A stretch of DNA of 6,189 nt from an uncultured Chloroflexaceae bacterium. Its GTDB lineage: Bacteria > Chloroflexota > Chloroflexia > Chloroflexales > Chloroflexaceae. Below the pieces are notes generated by a model. That model was not told the DNA's origin. It ran no database searches and saw only the letters and a list, made by a program, of their open reading frames with translations. The translations under genes were made by a program, and so were the position numbers. Below are positions 1 through 6,189 of the stretch, piece by piece. Where the stretch lies: the NCBI GenBank assembly GCA_937141995.1, contig CAKZQX010000497.1:1-6189 (forward strand), written 5' to 3'. Every line of letters starts with the position of its first letter. The first letter of the stretch is position 1.

Positions 1-18
1 AACCGTCCGGTTTGAATG

Positions 19-31
19 CTCACCGTGTGAG
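19..31. other. Small inverted repeat just after the stop codon
   Basis: CTCAC (19-23) and GTGAG (27-31) are reverse complements around a 3-base loop, 11 bases past the stop of the large gene. The stem is only 5 bp, and no T-run follows in the direction of transcription, so it does not meet the usual standard for an intrinsic terminator. The other bases of the 1-41 flank show no gene, only a short AACCG/CGGTT inverted repeat at 1-12 at the window edge. Confidence 0.25.
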
Positions 32-41
32 GCATGTCAAT

Positions 42-3000
42 TTACTCATCACGGATCTCCGCGAGTAGTTGTCGGGCTTCCTGGTTGTATGGGCCGTCGG
101 GAGCGAGTTGCAGGTAGGCCTGGAGTGCCGAGATGGCCTGCTCGTCGTTGCCTCGCTGCCGGTAGAGTTGGCCCAGTCGGTAGTAGGGCTCTGGAGCCGT
201 GTCATCAATGCTCAGCGCCTGGCTCAGGGCCATTTCGGCTTTCTCAAGTTCACCCCAGCCCAGCAGCGCAGTTGCCAGCTTGTTCCAGTTGCCCGCTGTC
301 GGATTGTTGCGCGCAGCCAGCATGTAGACCGCTTCGGCTTCCGCGTAGCGCCCGGCTTCTGAGAGAATATCCCCCCACAGATGATGCAGCCCGATGTCGC
401 CGGGATTTGCTTCAGCCGCCACTTCGAGTACATCCGCCGCGTCGTCAAGCCGTCCGGCGGCGCGGTAACGTTCGGCCAGGCCGAAGGCCAGCACCGAGTT
501 CTCCGGGTTGGCGGCGACCTGTTCTTCCAATGCGGCAAGATCAGCGGCAGGTTGGGCCGGTTCGGCGGGATCGCCTGTTGTCGCGGCTTCTTCCGGTGGC
601 ACCGGCTCTACCGGGTCACGCTCTTCCTCGGTGACGAGCGGCGGTGGGGGCCGTGTGATCGGTTCATCCGCCGCAAAGTCATACGTCTCCGGCTCGGCAT
701 AGACCGAGGGGATGTTACTCACCTGGTAGATCTGGACACCCGGACTGGTGTAGCGCTGATCAAGGTAGGTTCCCTCCATCTCGGCAAACTTCGCCAGGCC
801 CGCTTCATTATAAAACGCATGCTCGATACTGCCGACATAAATATAGTTAACGCCATATTTTGCCAGCAGCCGTAGCGTTGTCTCAAGATCAGTGGTGCGG
901 TAGAGCATATCAATATCGTCGTTGCGGATCTGCGCAATGGTCGGGTCACGCTGCTCGTTGACGTGGAGCGCGCTGATGACCGTGGGTAGTCCGGTATTGG
1001 CCGCAACCCGGATGCCGTATGCCCGGTAAAACCAGAGATTCGACTGCAGGACAATCGGCGTGCCGGTGATGTTGTCGTTTAGCCAGGCAATCGCCGCCGC
1101 ATCCGGTTGCAGATCGATCTGGAGCGTATCCACATTCGGCTCGCAACCACCAAACGCCTCACAGTTGTAAATGAACTCGGCCTGCTCAAGAAATGCCAGC
1201 CCATCGAGTGTGAGCCCGGTTTCCACCGGGAAGCGGTTGGCGATGCGGTTGGGAATGCCGATCAGCGGGAAGAGCGCGGTTAAGGCGATCAGTGTCGCCG
1301 GCACGACCAACCCGGCCGCGCGGGCCGGTTCACCGCCGACCCGCCGCAACCCACGCAGCAGCAGCGGCAGGCTGATTGCCGCCGCCAGCGCCATCAGCGT
1401 CCAGATCTGCATGCCAAACTTGAAGACGGTGTTCATGCGGTAGGCATCGCCGCCCATCAGATGATCGCCAATGAAGATGACCTCAATACCCAGGGAGACC
1501 GCCCAGGCCAGCGTTGCCAGCAGAAAGGCAAACCAGGTTGCCGGAGCGATGCGCCGCTGCAGCAGGAGTAGCGCCCCACTGATGAGCAGCACGCCCAGCC
1601 AGAGCTTCAGACCCAGCACCGGCTGCACCAGCGTCAGCAGCAGCAGCAGCACGGCGATCATGAGCATCAGCCGGCGCGCGTTCACGAGCGATTTGAATGC
1701 AAAGGTCTGTCGGGGTGGGGGGGCGTCGGTGACAACTATAGGTTCTGTCGGTTCTGCCGGTTCTGCCGGCGCGTCCGTTGCATGCATGAGCAGCGGCGGT
1801 TCTGCCGGTGGTTCTTCAGCGATCGTCTGTTCCGCCGGCCCGCTCAACGTCGGGTTGGCCTCCTGTGTCACACGGCGGCGCGGCAGCAGTCGCCAGAGCG
1901 CACCGAGGATCACCGGCAGCAGAATTGCCAGGAAGAGCCCATAGATCGCCAGATATTCGCCGGCACGCGTCCCGTCGCGCACCAGGCCAATCCCGGAGAC
2001 CAGCGCGTAGAAGTGGTCGAAGAAAGGCATATAGAAGGCCATCCCGCCGATTGCAAGCAGACCCGCCAGCAATACTGCCTGCCCCAGGCGCAGCCAGGCG
2101 ACACCCTGCCGGGTTGAGCGCCACGCCGCACCGCACAGCGCCACCCCGATGAGCAGCGTGTAGGTGGGAAAATCCCACGAGTTGGTAACGGCCAGCGTCC
2201 CCAGCGTTAACGCCGTCAGGAGGAACAACGCGGTACGCGGCACCCCCCGGCTGGTAAACGCATGTCCCAGTAGTTCCCAGGCCAGCGCAATTGCCAGCAG
2301 TGCAATCGGTAGCGCGATCATATGCGGATGCAGGTCGGCAAACAGGAAACTCCAGAAGGGGAACTCGTTGATGGTTTGCAGCGGCTGATCGGGTGCTTCG
2401 CGCCAGATGACCCGGCTGGGACCGATATACCAGGTACCCAGGCTGCGACCCAGACCGGCGAAACCTTCGCGGCTGAGGGCGGCGAACACCGGCCGCAGCC
2501 CTTGCGACCAGCCGATAGGGAACACCGTCGCCAGGTTGCCCAGCAGCGTGAGAAAAGCCGCGCCAAGCAATCCGTAGCGAATGCGCCCGGTGATCTGCGC
2601 GACCAGCGTGTAACCACCGGCCAGCATCAGCCCGAAGAGCGTCGGAATTACGAGGTTGAATGCCACGGCGGGATCGATTCCCGTGAGTTTAATCGGCAGC
2701 GATACCAGGTAGATGCCGTAGTAGTAGTAGTTGATATAGCCGCCGCTAAAGAACGGATCGAAGGGCGGCATCACCGGACTACGCAGAACCGCATTCAGGA
2801 ATCCAAACTCCATCGGCTTCTCGCCGCCCCAGGTAGGATGCCAGAGATCCGGGTTGAAGGCGCGGATCGATGCAAACAGCGCAAAGCCACCCAGGAACAA
2901 CCCTTCGCCGATCAAGATACTGCGATACCGCGCCCGCAGATGGTTAACCAGAACCTGCCCGCCCGTGGAGAGTTGTGTACGCACTTGGGCGAACTGCCCC

Positions 3001-6000
3001 TGTTCTGGTTCTAGAGTGGCTGTCCGACCCATCCAGAGCAGCACCGCGACATTGAGCGTCAGCAGCAGCAGGAAGCCGCCCAGCATGCCCCAGGCATCGT
3101 AGTGCCAGACGGAGAAGCTAGTCGGTAACCAGACGGCATAGCCCAGCAACAGCAGTCCAATCAGGCGCGCCCAGACCAGGCCGCCATCGCGCCAATGCCC
3201 AAAGATCAGCACTGCCGGCGGCAGCCCCAGCAGCGTTAGCAGGTAGAGCGCTGCCAGCCAGACCAGCACCGCCAGCCAGGAGTTTGTGCTGGCCCAGGTG
3301 TTCCAGGCATAGCCTTCAACGGCGGGCAGTTCGTTGACCGACTGATCGAGCAGCAGCGGCGGTGGAGTGTCCAGCGTAGGTGGATCGACCGGCAGGTCGG
3401 TTGTCAGCATGGTGGGCGTACCCGACCGCACCACCCGGTAGATCGTTGTATCGCCGACGGTGAAGGCCACATCAAGCAGGTTGCGGTCGGCTAATGTCTC
3501 AAACTTCGCCAATCCCGCCGGAGCATAAATGGCCCGCTCGACGCCGCCAACGTAGATATATTCGATAGCATAGTCCTGGATGTGTTGCCAGGCCCGTTCG
3601 ATATCGGTGCCGTTGAAGATCTCCGCGATGACATTCTGGCGATAGTTGACAATCGGCGCGACCTGCACCGCGTTGCGCTGCTGGATCTGGTGCCACTCCC
3701 AGCCGAGCAGCGTCGGCAGGCCGGTGTAGGTGGCAACACGCCCGGCCCATTGGTACGACGGCAGATGCGCCTCAACGATCACGGGCGTGCCGGTTACGTT
3801 CTGTTGCAGCCAGGTTATCGCCGCTGCATCCTCGCTCAACGGGAACTCCAGACCATCCTGGGTGTAGTTAACATAACGCATAAAGGTCATGCCGTCGAGC
3901 GTGCGGGGCAGATCGCCGGGGAAGCGGTCACCGATACGCGGGGGGGTGGCCGTAAGCGGGTAGATCAGCGCCGCCGCAAGCAGCAGACCGGCGGCTCCGG
4001 TCCAGGACCAGCGCAGGATTGGGGATAGCCGCATCGTCGTCAGCCGCGCCGCCACCCAGGGCAGCGCAACGGCTGACGCCAGGCCAAACAGTGTCCAGGT
4101 ATGGATGCCAAACTTGAAGACGGTATTCATCCGTCCGATATCGCCGCGTACGGCGACAATCTCGACCATCACGGCCAGTGCCAGCGCCGTGCCCGCCCAG
4201 AGTAGCGGCAGCAGCATGCGCGGCGGCAGATGGCGGAAGCGCAGCGCCAACCCTGCCGCGCCAAACAGCAGGAGCAGGAGCAGCAGCAGGGCCGGGACGT
4301 TGACGACAATGCCGACCAGCAGCATCACCAGCAAGCCAACCACGACCCCGCCGACCAGCCAGGCGGGCAGGCGCATCCGGCGGTAGGCCAGCAGGAGGCC
4401 CGCACTGGTCAGCAGGAATAGCCAGAGCCCGTACATCCGCAGCGCCTCGCCGAGCGACGTACGCGGTGCAAACAGCACCTGCTCCAGTAGATTGGGGCGT
4501 AACCCTTCGCGCCAGAGATCCGCCCCCGACGACTCGGTGACAAAGTTGCGGATAAACGGCATAAACAGCAGATTGCCCACCAGAACAACCAAACCGGCGG
4601 CGAACACAAAGCCGACAACATAGCGCAACGCGTCCAGTTGATCGGCTGGATCACGCTGCTGCTGGAAGCGCCACCAGAAGACCATCCCCAGCGTGACAAC
4701 TGTCAACCCGGTGTAGGTGGGATAGTCCCAGGTGTTGGTTACGCGCAATGTGCCGGTCAGCAGTCCCAGCAGCAGCAGCACTCCGATAAACTGAAGACGC
4801 GCGGGTGCCGGTAGCCGGCGGGGTGCGGTGGCGAGTGCAGTTGCAGCGAGCGGCAGGTGGGTCAGCGCAACCGTCAGGCCCACCACCGCCAGCGCGAAGG
4901 GCATCACAATCATGTGGGCATGCAGGTCGGCGAAGAGGAAGGTAAAGAAGGGAAACTCATTCACCGTTCCATCGACAATGCGCGTGGCATCCCAGAAGGC
5001 CCACTCGGGCCGCCCGGTTTGCGTTGCGGCATGCCCGGTGACAAACCAGACTGCCTGCGCCAGATTGCCCAGCAGCAGGACAAACAGGGGTGCCATTAGT
5101 GCCGCGATCTGCGCCTGTCGTTCGCGTAGCGCACGAAAGATTGTCGGCTGGGGATTCTCCAGATTGTGCGCGTCGGCCCGTTTTTGTGCCGACAACAGGT
5201 TGTAAACCGCGCCCCACGCACCGAGAGCAGTCAGCGCAAAGAGCGTGGGCACGGCCAGATTGTAGGCAATCGTCGGCTCAATCGTCGTCAGATGCACCAG
5301 CGTCCCGACGATCACAAAGCCAAAGTAGTAGTAGTTGATGTAGCCGCCCGCGAACCAGGGATCGTACGGCGGGAAGGCCGCGCTCTTCAGCACCGCGTTG
5401 AGATAGGCCAGATCCATCGGCTTCTCGCCGCCGCGCGCCGGGTGCCACAGGTCCGGGTTAAACCAGCGAATAAGCAGCAGTAACACAAACGCCACCAGGT
5501 AGACCGCCTCCGCCGTCAGCAGCGCGGTCTTCCGTTCGTGCCAGAAGGCCCGCAGTTGGTCGCGTGTGCGCCAGGCCACCCAGCCGCCACCGACCAGCAA
5601 CGGCAGCGCACACAGCCAGACACTCTGCGACGTGAATGACAACAGTTTGAGGCTACCCAGCAGCCATGCACCGTAGGCTACCAGCAGCAGGCCCAGCGTC
5701 CGCGCCAGCGCAAAGCCCCGGTCAGGCAACCAGGGCAGCAGGCGGAACAGCAGCGCAAAGGTCGCCAGGCCCACCAGTTCCAGCACGATTAGCCAGAGCA
5801 GTGGTGCAAGCGTATTGATCAGGCTTCCCGGACGACTAAACAACTCGGACCACGTACCGCCGGCGCGATAGGCAGGCCACTGGCTCTCGGTGAGCCGTAG
5901 CGCCGTCGCGGTCTGGTCGGCCACGCTCACGGGCAGCTTGTAGACCTCGCCCCAGTTGACATCGCTGGTGATCAGTTCCTCAGCCCGCTCCCGTGCAAAT

Positions 6001-6189
6001 GCATCGGTCTTGCGAAAGATCAGCACGCGCGGGTGGTCATAGACGGTAAAGGCTTCCTCGGCGATCTGATCGGGGATCTCGAAGCCAAAAATCTTAGGGT
6101 AAGAGGTAATCTCGGCGACCAGTTCAAACCCAAGATCGCCCGTAAAGAGGTAGTGGTAGTAGCGCATCAAAGCCGGATAGCGCATCGGC
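42..6189 (-). CDS. Giant membrane protein with two YYY (DUF2298) copies and C-terminal TPRs, 5'-truncated
   Basis: The reading frame is open from the window edge to TAA at 42-44 and gives at least 2,047 residues ending in EIRDE. The first visible Met (6183-6185) is preceded by an in-frame Pro codon, and the protein is already inside a folded domain there, so the true start lies outside the window. The order is: soluble N-terminal remnant (1-120), YYY region 1 (about 125-920), Pro-rich linker, YYY region 2 (about 968-1825), acidic hinge, and four TPRs (1897-2031). Each copy has roughly 16-17 hydrophobic segments and ends in a soluble domain. The paired GGYINYYYxG motifs (281-289, 1149-1157) identify the Chlor_Arch_YYY/DUF2298 family. 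That family is recalled as having a two-copy-plus-TPR class in Chloroflexi. It has no established function to my knowledge. The multi-span fold with trailing soluble domains suggests a GT-C-like envelope glycosyltransferase (inference). Family assignment is confident; function is not. Confidence 0.95.
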   Translation of the reverse strand, partial: PMRYPALMRYYHYLFTGDLGFELVAEITSYPKIFGFEIPDQIAEEAFTVYDHPRVLIFRKTDAFARERAEELITSDVNWGEVYKLPVSVADQTATALRLTESQWPAYRAGGTWSELFSRPGSLINTLAPLLWLIVLELVGLATFALLFRLLPWLPDRGFALARTLGLLLVAYGAWLLGSLKLLSFTSQSVWLCALPLLVGGGWVAWRTRDQLRAFWHERKTALLTAEAVYLVAFVLLLLIRWFNPDLWHPARGGEKPMDLAYLNAVLKSAAFPPYDPWFAGGYINYYYFGFVIVGTLVHLTTIEPTIAYNLAVPTLFALTALGAWGAVYNLLSAQKRADAHNLENPQPTIFRALRERQAQIAALMAPLFVLLLGNLAQAVWFVTGHAATQTGRPEWAFWDATRIVDGTVNEFPFFTFLFADLHAHMIVMPFALAVVGLTVALTHLPLAATALATAPRRLPAPARLQFIGVLLLLGLLTGTLRVTNTWDYPTYTGLTVVTLGMVFWWRFQQQRDPADQLDALRYVVGFVFAAGLVVLVGNLLFMPFIRNFVTESSGADLWREGLRPNLLEQVLFAPRTSLGEALRMYGLWLFLLTSAGLLLAYRRMRLPAWLVGGVVVGLLVMLLVGIVVNVPALLLLLLLLFGAAGLALRFRHLPPRMLLPLLWAGTALALAVMVEIVAVRGDIGRMNTVFKFGIHTWTLFGLASAVALPWVAARLTTMRLSPILRWSWTGAAGLLLAAALIYPLTATPPRIGDRFPGDLPRTLDGMTFMRYVNYTQDGLEFPLSEDAAAITWLQQNVTGTPVIVEAHLPSYQWAGRVATYTGLPTLLGWEWHQIQQRNAVQVAPIVNYRQNVIAEIFNGTDIERAWQHIQDYAIEYIYVGGVERAIYAPAGLAKFETLADRNLLDVAFTVGDTTIYRVVRSGTPTMLTTDLPVDPPTLDTPPPLLLDQSVNELPAVEGYAWNTWASTNSWLAVLVWLAALYLLTLLGLPPAVLIFGHWRDGGLVWARLIGLLLLGYAVWLPTSFSVWHYDAWGMLGGFLLLLTLNVAVLLWMGRTATLEPEQGQFAQVRTQLSTGGQVLVNHLRARYRSILIGEGLFLGGFALFASIRAFNPDLWHPTWGGEKPMEFGFLNAVLRSPVMPPFDPFFSGGYINYYYYGIYLVSLPIKLTGIDPAVAFNLVIPTLFGLMLAGGYTLVAQITGRIRYGLLGAAFLTLLGNLATVFPIGWSQGLRPVFAALSREGFAGLGRSLGTWYIGPSRVIWREAPDQPLQTINEFPFWSFLFADLHPHMIALPIALLAIALAWELLGHAFTSRGVPRTALFLLTALTLGTLAVTNSWDFPTYTLLIGVALCGAAWRSTRQGVAWLRLGQAVLLAGLLAIGGMAFYMPFFDHFYALVSGIGLVRDGTRAGEYLAIYGLFLAILLPVILGALWRLLPRRRVTQEANPTLSGPAEQTIAEEPPAEPPLLMHATDAPAEPAEPTEPIVVTDAPPPRQTFAFKSLVNARRLMLMIAVLLLLLTLVQPVLGLKLWLGVLLISGALLLLQRRIAPATWFAFLLATLAWAVSLGIEVIFIGDHLMGGDAYRMNTVFKFGMQIWTLMALAAAISLPLLLRGLRRVGGEPARAAGLVVPATLIALTALFPLIGIPNRIANRFPVETGLTLDGLAFLEQAEFIYNCEAFGGCEPNVDTLQIDLQPDAAAIAWLNDNITGTPIVLQSNLWFYRAYGIRVAANTGLPTVISALHVNEQRDPTIAQIRNDDIDMLYRTTDLETTLRLLAKYGVNYIYVGSIEHAFYNEAGLAKFAEMEGTYLDQRYTSPGVQIYQVSNIPSVYAEPETYDFAADEPITRPPPPLVTEEERDPVEPVPPEEAATTGDPAEPAQPAADLAALEEQVAANPENSVLAFGLAERYRAAGRLDDAADVLEVAAEANPGDIGLHHLWGDILSEAGRYAEAEAVYMLAARNNPTAGNWNKLATALLGWGELEKAEMALSQALSIDDTAPEPYYRLGQLYRQRGNDEQAISALQAYLQLAPDGPYNQEARQLLAEIRDE
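93..497 (-). repeat. Four C-terminal TPR repeats (residues 1897-2031)
   Basis: Four units of 33-34 residues fit the TPR pattern (small residue near position 8, Ala near 20, Pro near 32). They are about 1897-1930 (LAERYRAAGRLDDAADVLEV), 1931-1964 (WGDILSEAGRYAEAEAVYML), 1965-1997 (LATALLGWGELEKAEMALSQ) and 1998-2031 (LGQLYRQRGNDEQAISALQA). A final short helix (2034-2044) would cap the array. TPR arrays usually bind partner proteins. Because the array follows the soluble domain of copy 2, it is probably on the outer face of the membrane. This location is inferred from topology and not certain. Confidence 0.88.
534..704 (-). other. Acidic proline-rich hinge before the TPRs (residues 1828-1884)
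   Basis: Residues 1828-1884 follow the last strand-like segment of soluble domain 2 and lead into the TPR helices. The stretch contains TRPPPPL (1844-1850), EEERDPVEPVPPEEA (1853-1867) and DPAEPAQPAAD (1872-1882). It has no predicted helix or span and looks like a flexible spacer. Its base composition matches the rest of the gene. Confidence 0.65.
1635..1649. repeat. (CAG)5 tract, read as five CTG Leu codons
   Basis: Five perfect CAG triplets on the plus strand are read on the minus strand as CTG and encode the Leu run in AVLLLLLTLV (1511-1520), within a membrane span of copy 2. A similar but imperfect tract lies at about 4267-4290, in the Leu run of copy 1 (632-640). Both are explained by CTG-biased leucine codons. 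Confidence 0.8.
1695..1880 (-). other. Acidic Pro/Ala/Glu insert within YYY copy 2 (residues 1436-1497)
   Basis: About 60 residues rich in Pro, Ala, Glu and Thr (for example EEPPAEPP at 1457-1464 and APAEPAEPTEP at 1472-1482) separate two membrane spans of copy 2. At the matching place copy 1 has only a short basic turn, YRRMRLPAW (601-609). The insert is flanked by RRR (1436-1438) and ARR (1503-1505). Under the positive-inside rule this suggests a disordered cytoplasmic loop. Its function is unknown. Confidence 0.7.
1740..1766 (-). repeat. Three tandem 9-bp units encoding (A/T)EP
   Basis: On the plus strand ggttctgtc-ggttctgcc-ggttctgcc is read at 1741-1767. In frame on the minus strand this gives AEP-AEP-TEP (residues 1474-1482). 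A related ggttctgccggtggttct stretch lies at 1798-1815 and encodes part of EEPPAEPP. The insert in copy 2 therefore seems to have grown partly by short tandem duplication. Confidence 0.75.
3288..3425 (-). other. Proline-rich linker between YYY copies (residues 921-966)
   Basis: Residues 921-966 join the soluble domain of copy 1 to the first membrane span of copy 2. The stretch contains LPVDPPTLDTPPPLLLDQ (931-948), is rich in Pro and Asp, and has no hydrophobic span. It looks like an extended extracytoplasmic linker, so the two modules are tethered without a shared helix. Placement on the outer face follows from the soluble domain next to it and is inference. Confidence 0.6.
3426..5813 (-). 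repeat. YYY/DUF2298 copy 1 (residues ~125-920)
   Basis: This is the first of two homologous modules in the same polypeptide. Its membrane part spans about 125-745. In order it carries FNPDLWHP (242-249) with GGEKPM (252-257), GGYINYYYFG (280-289), AYNLAVPTLF (307-316), LLGNLA (371-376), NEFPFFTFLFADLHAHM (409-425), TNTWDYPTYT (483-492) and GRMNTVFKFG (684-693). The soluble part (746-920) carries TLDGM (762-766), AAITWLQQNVTGTPVIVEA (788-806), TGLPTLLGWEWHQ (821-833) and YIYVGG (876-881). Compared with copy 2 it keeps the acidic residue E805 and the GWEWHQ motif. That makes it the better candidate for the active copy if the family is enzymatic. This is inference. Confidence 0.88.
5826..6185 (-). 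other. N-terminal soluble domain remnant, GT39/PMT-like tail (residues 1-120)
   Basis: Residues 1-120 are hydrophilic and precede the first membrane span at about 126. The patterns RYYHYLF..GDLGFELV (8-23), TSYPKIFGFEIPD (27-39) and EEAFTVYDHPRVLIFRKT (43-60) resemble the extracytoplasmic C-terminal part of large GT39/PMT-type proteins of Chloroflexi and Archaea, as I recall them. The segment does not resemble the soluble domains that end YYY copies 1 and 2, so it is not simply a third YYY tail. It probably closes an upstream membrane module that lies beyond the window. The resemblance is judged from memory of motif style, not from an alignment. Confidence 0.6.

Larger units (their letters stand above)
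711..3284 (-). repeat. YYY/DUF2298 copy 2 (residues ~968-1825)
   Basis: This second module repeats the motif order of copy 1: FNPDLWHP (1110-1117) with GGEKPM (1120-1125), GGYINYYYYG (1148-1157), AFNLVIPTLF (1175-1184), LLGNLA (1214-1219), NEFPFWSFLFADLHPHM (1273-1289), TNSWDFPTYT (1334-1343) and YRMNTVFKFG (1582-1591). Its soluble part (about 1645-1825) carries TLDGLAFL (1659-1666), AAIAWLNDNITGTPIVLQ (1697-1714), TGLPTVISALH (1731-1741) and YIYVGS (1781-1786). The offset between matching motifs is 868 residues at YYYxG, 851 at TNxWD, 898 at RMNTVFKFG and about 905-910 in the soluble part. The jump between TNxWD and RMNTVFKFG reflects an acidic insert found only in this copy. The membrane motifs are kept, while the soluble domain has diverged. 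Confidence 0.88.

Noticed and set aside
1..41. Rho-independent terminator after the large gene
   Set aside because: The only stems are 5 bp (19-31) and 5 bp with a 2-base loop (1-12), and neither is followed by a T-run on the minus strand.
89..634. A 181-residue plus-strand open frame
   Set aside because: It lies opposite the TPR array and hinge, is dominated by Arg, Pro and Cys/Ser as expected from reading GC-rich DNA in the wrong frame, and has no domain signature.
1635..1649. CAG trinucleotide microsatellite as a regulatory or phase-variable repeat
   Set aside because: It is in frame as CTG leucine codons inside a membrane span, and a triplet change would not shift the frame. Ordinary codon bias explains it.
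2322..3014. A 230-residue plus-strand open frame
   Set aside because: It lies opposite the conserved core of YYY copy 2, including the ADLHPHM and YYYYG motifs, has a Gln/Arg-rich composition without recognisable domains, and is a typical mirror frame of a GC-rich gene.
3582..4028. A 148-residue plus-strand open frame
   Set aside because: It is opposite soluble domain 1 of the large gene and its product has no recognisable motif. The minus-strand frame has clear family motifs across the same bases.
6183..6185. The first visible ATG as the true start codon
   Set aside because: The codon before it is an in-frame Pro, only four bases precede it in the window, no ribosome binding site can be seen, and the encoded residues already belong to the middle of a conserved domain.
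1..6189. CRISPR array, insertion sequence, tRNA or riboswitch
   Set aside because: No regularly spaced direct repeats, transposase motifs, flanking inverted repeats or cloverleaf-like segments were seen, and almost all of the window is uninterrupted coding sequence.

Overview
The window is filled by one minus-strand coding region. It runs from the window's upper edge (6189) down to a TAA stop at 42-44, and only 41 bases lie beyond the stop. At least 2,047 codons are visible, and the frame is still open at the window edge, so the N-terminus of the protein is missing. GC content looks to be around 60% by eye. The protein is a very large, strongly hydrophobic membrane protein carrying two copies of the 'Chlor_Arch_YYY' region (DUF2298 type; signature YYYxG), followed by tetratricopeptide (TPR) repeats. 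From memory of the family description, the long architecture (extra N-terminal region, two YYY copies, three to four TPRs) is typical of Chloroflexi, and single-copy versions also occur in Archaea. The window therefore probably comes from a member of the Chloroflexota, perhaps a Chloroflexus/Roseiflexus-like organism. The genus is a guess.

Protein layout, numbered from the first visible Met (6183-6185): residues 1-120 are the C-terminal end of a soluble domain that resembles the tail of GT39/PMT-like glycosyltransferases. Residues about 125-745 are YYY membrane region 1 and 746-920 its soluble domain. Residues 921-966 are a proline-rich linker. Residues about 968-1644 are YYY membrane region 2, interrupted by an acidic Pro/Ala/Glu insert at 1436-1497, and 1645-1825 are its soluble domain. 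Residues 1828-1884 are an acidic proline-rich hinge, and 1897-2031 hold four TPRs. The protein ends at residue 2047.

The two copies share the same ordered set of motifs: FNPDLWHP..GGEKPM, GGYINYYYxG, NEFPFxxFLFADLHxHM, TNxWDxPTYT, RMNTVFKFG, TGLPT and YIYVG. This shows an internal duplication. The soluble domain of copy 2 has lost an acidic residue and a GWEWH-like motif that copy 1 keeps, and it has gained a cysteine pair. The biochemical function of the family is not established as far as I know. A role as a GT-C-like glycosyltransferase in the cell envelope is an inference from architecture. I saw no RNA gene, mobile element, CRISPR array or second credible gene.
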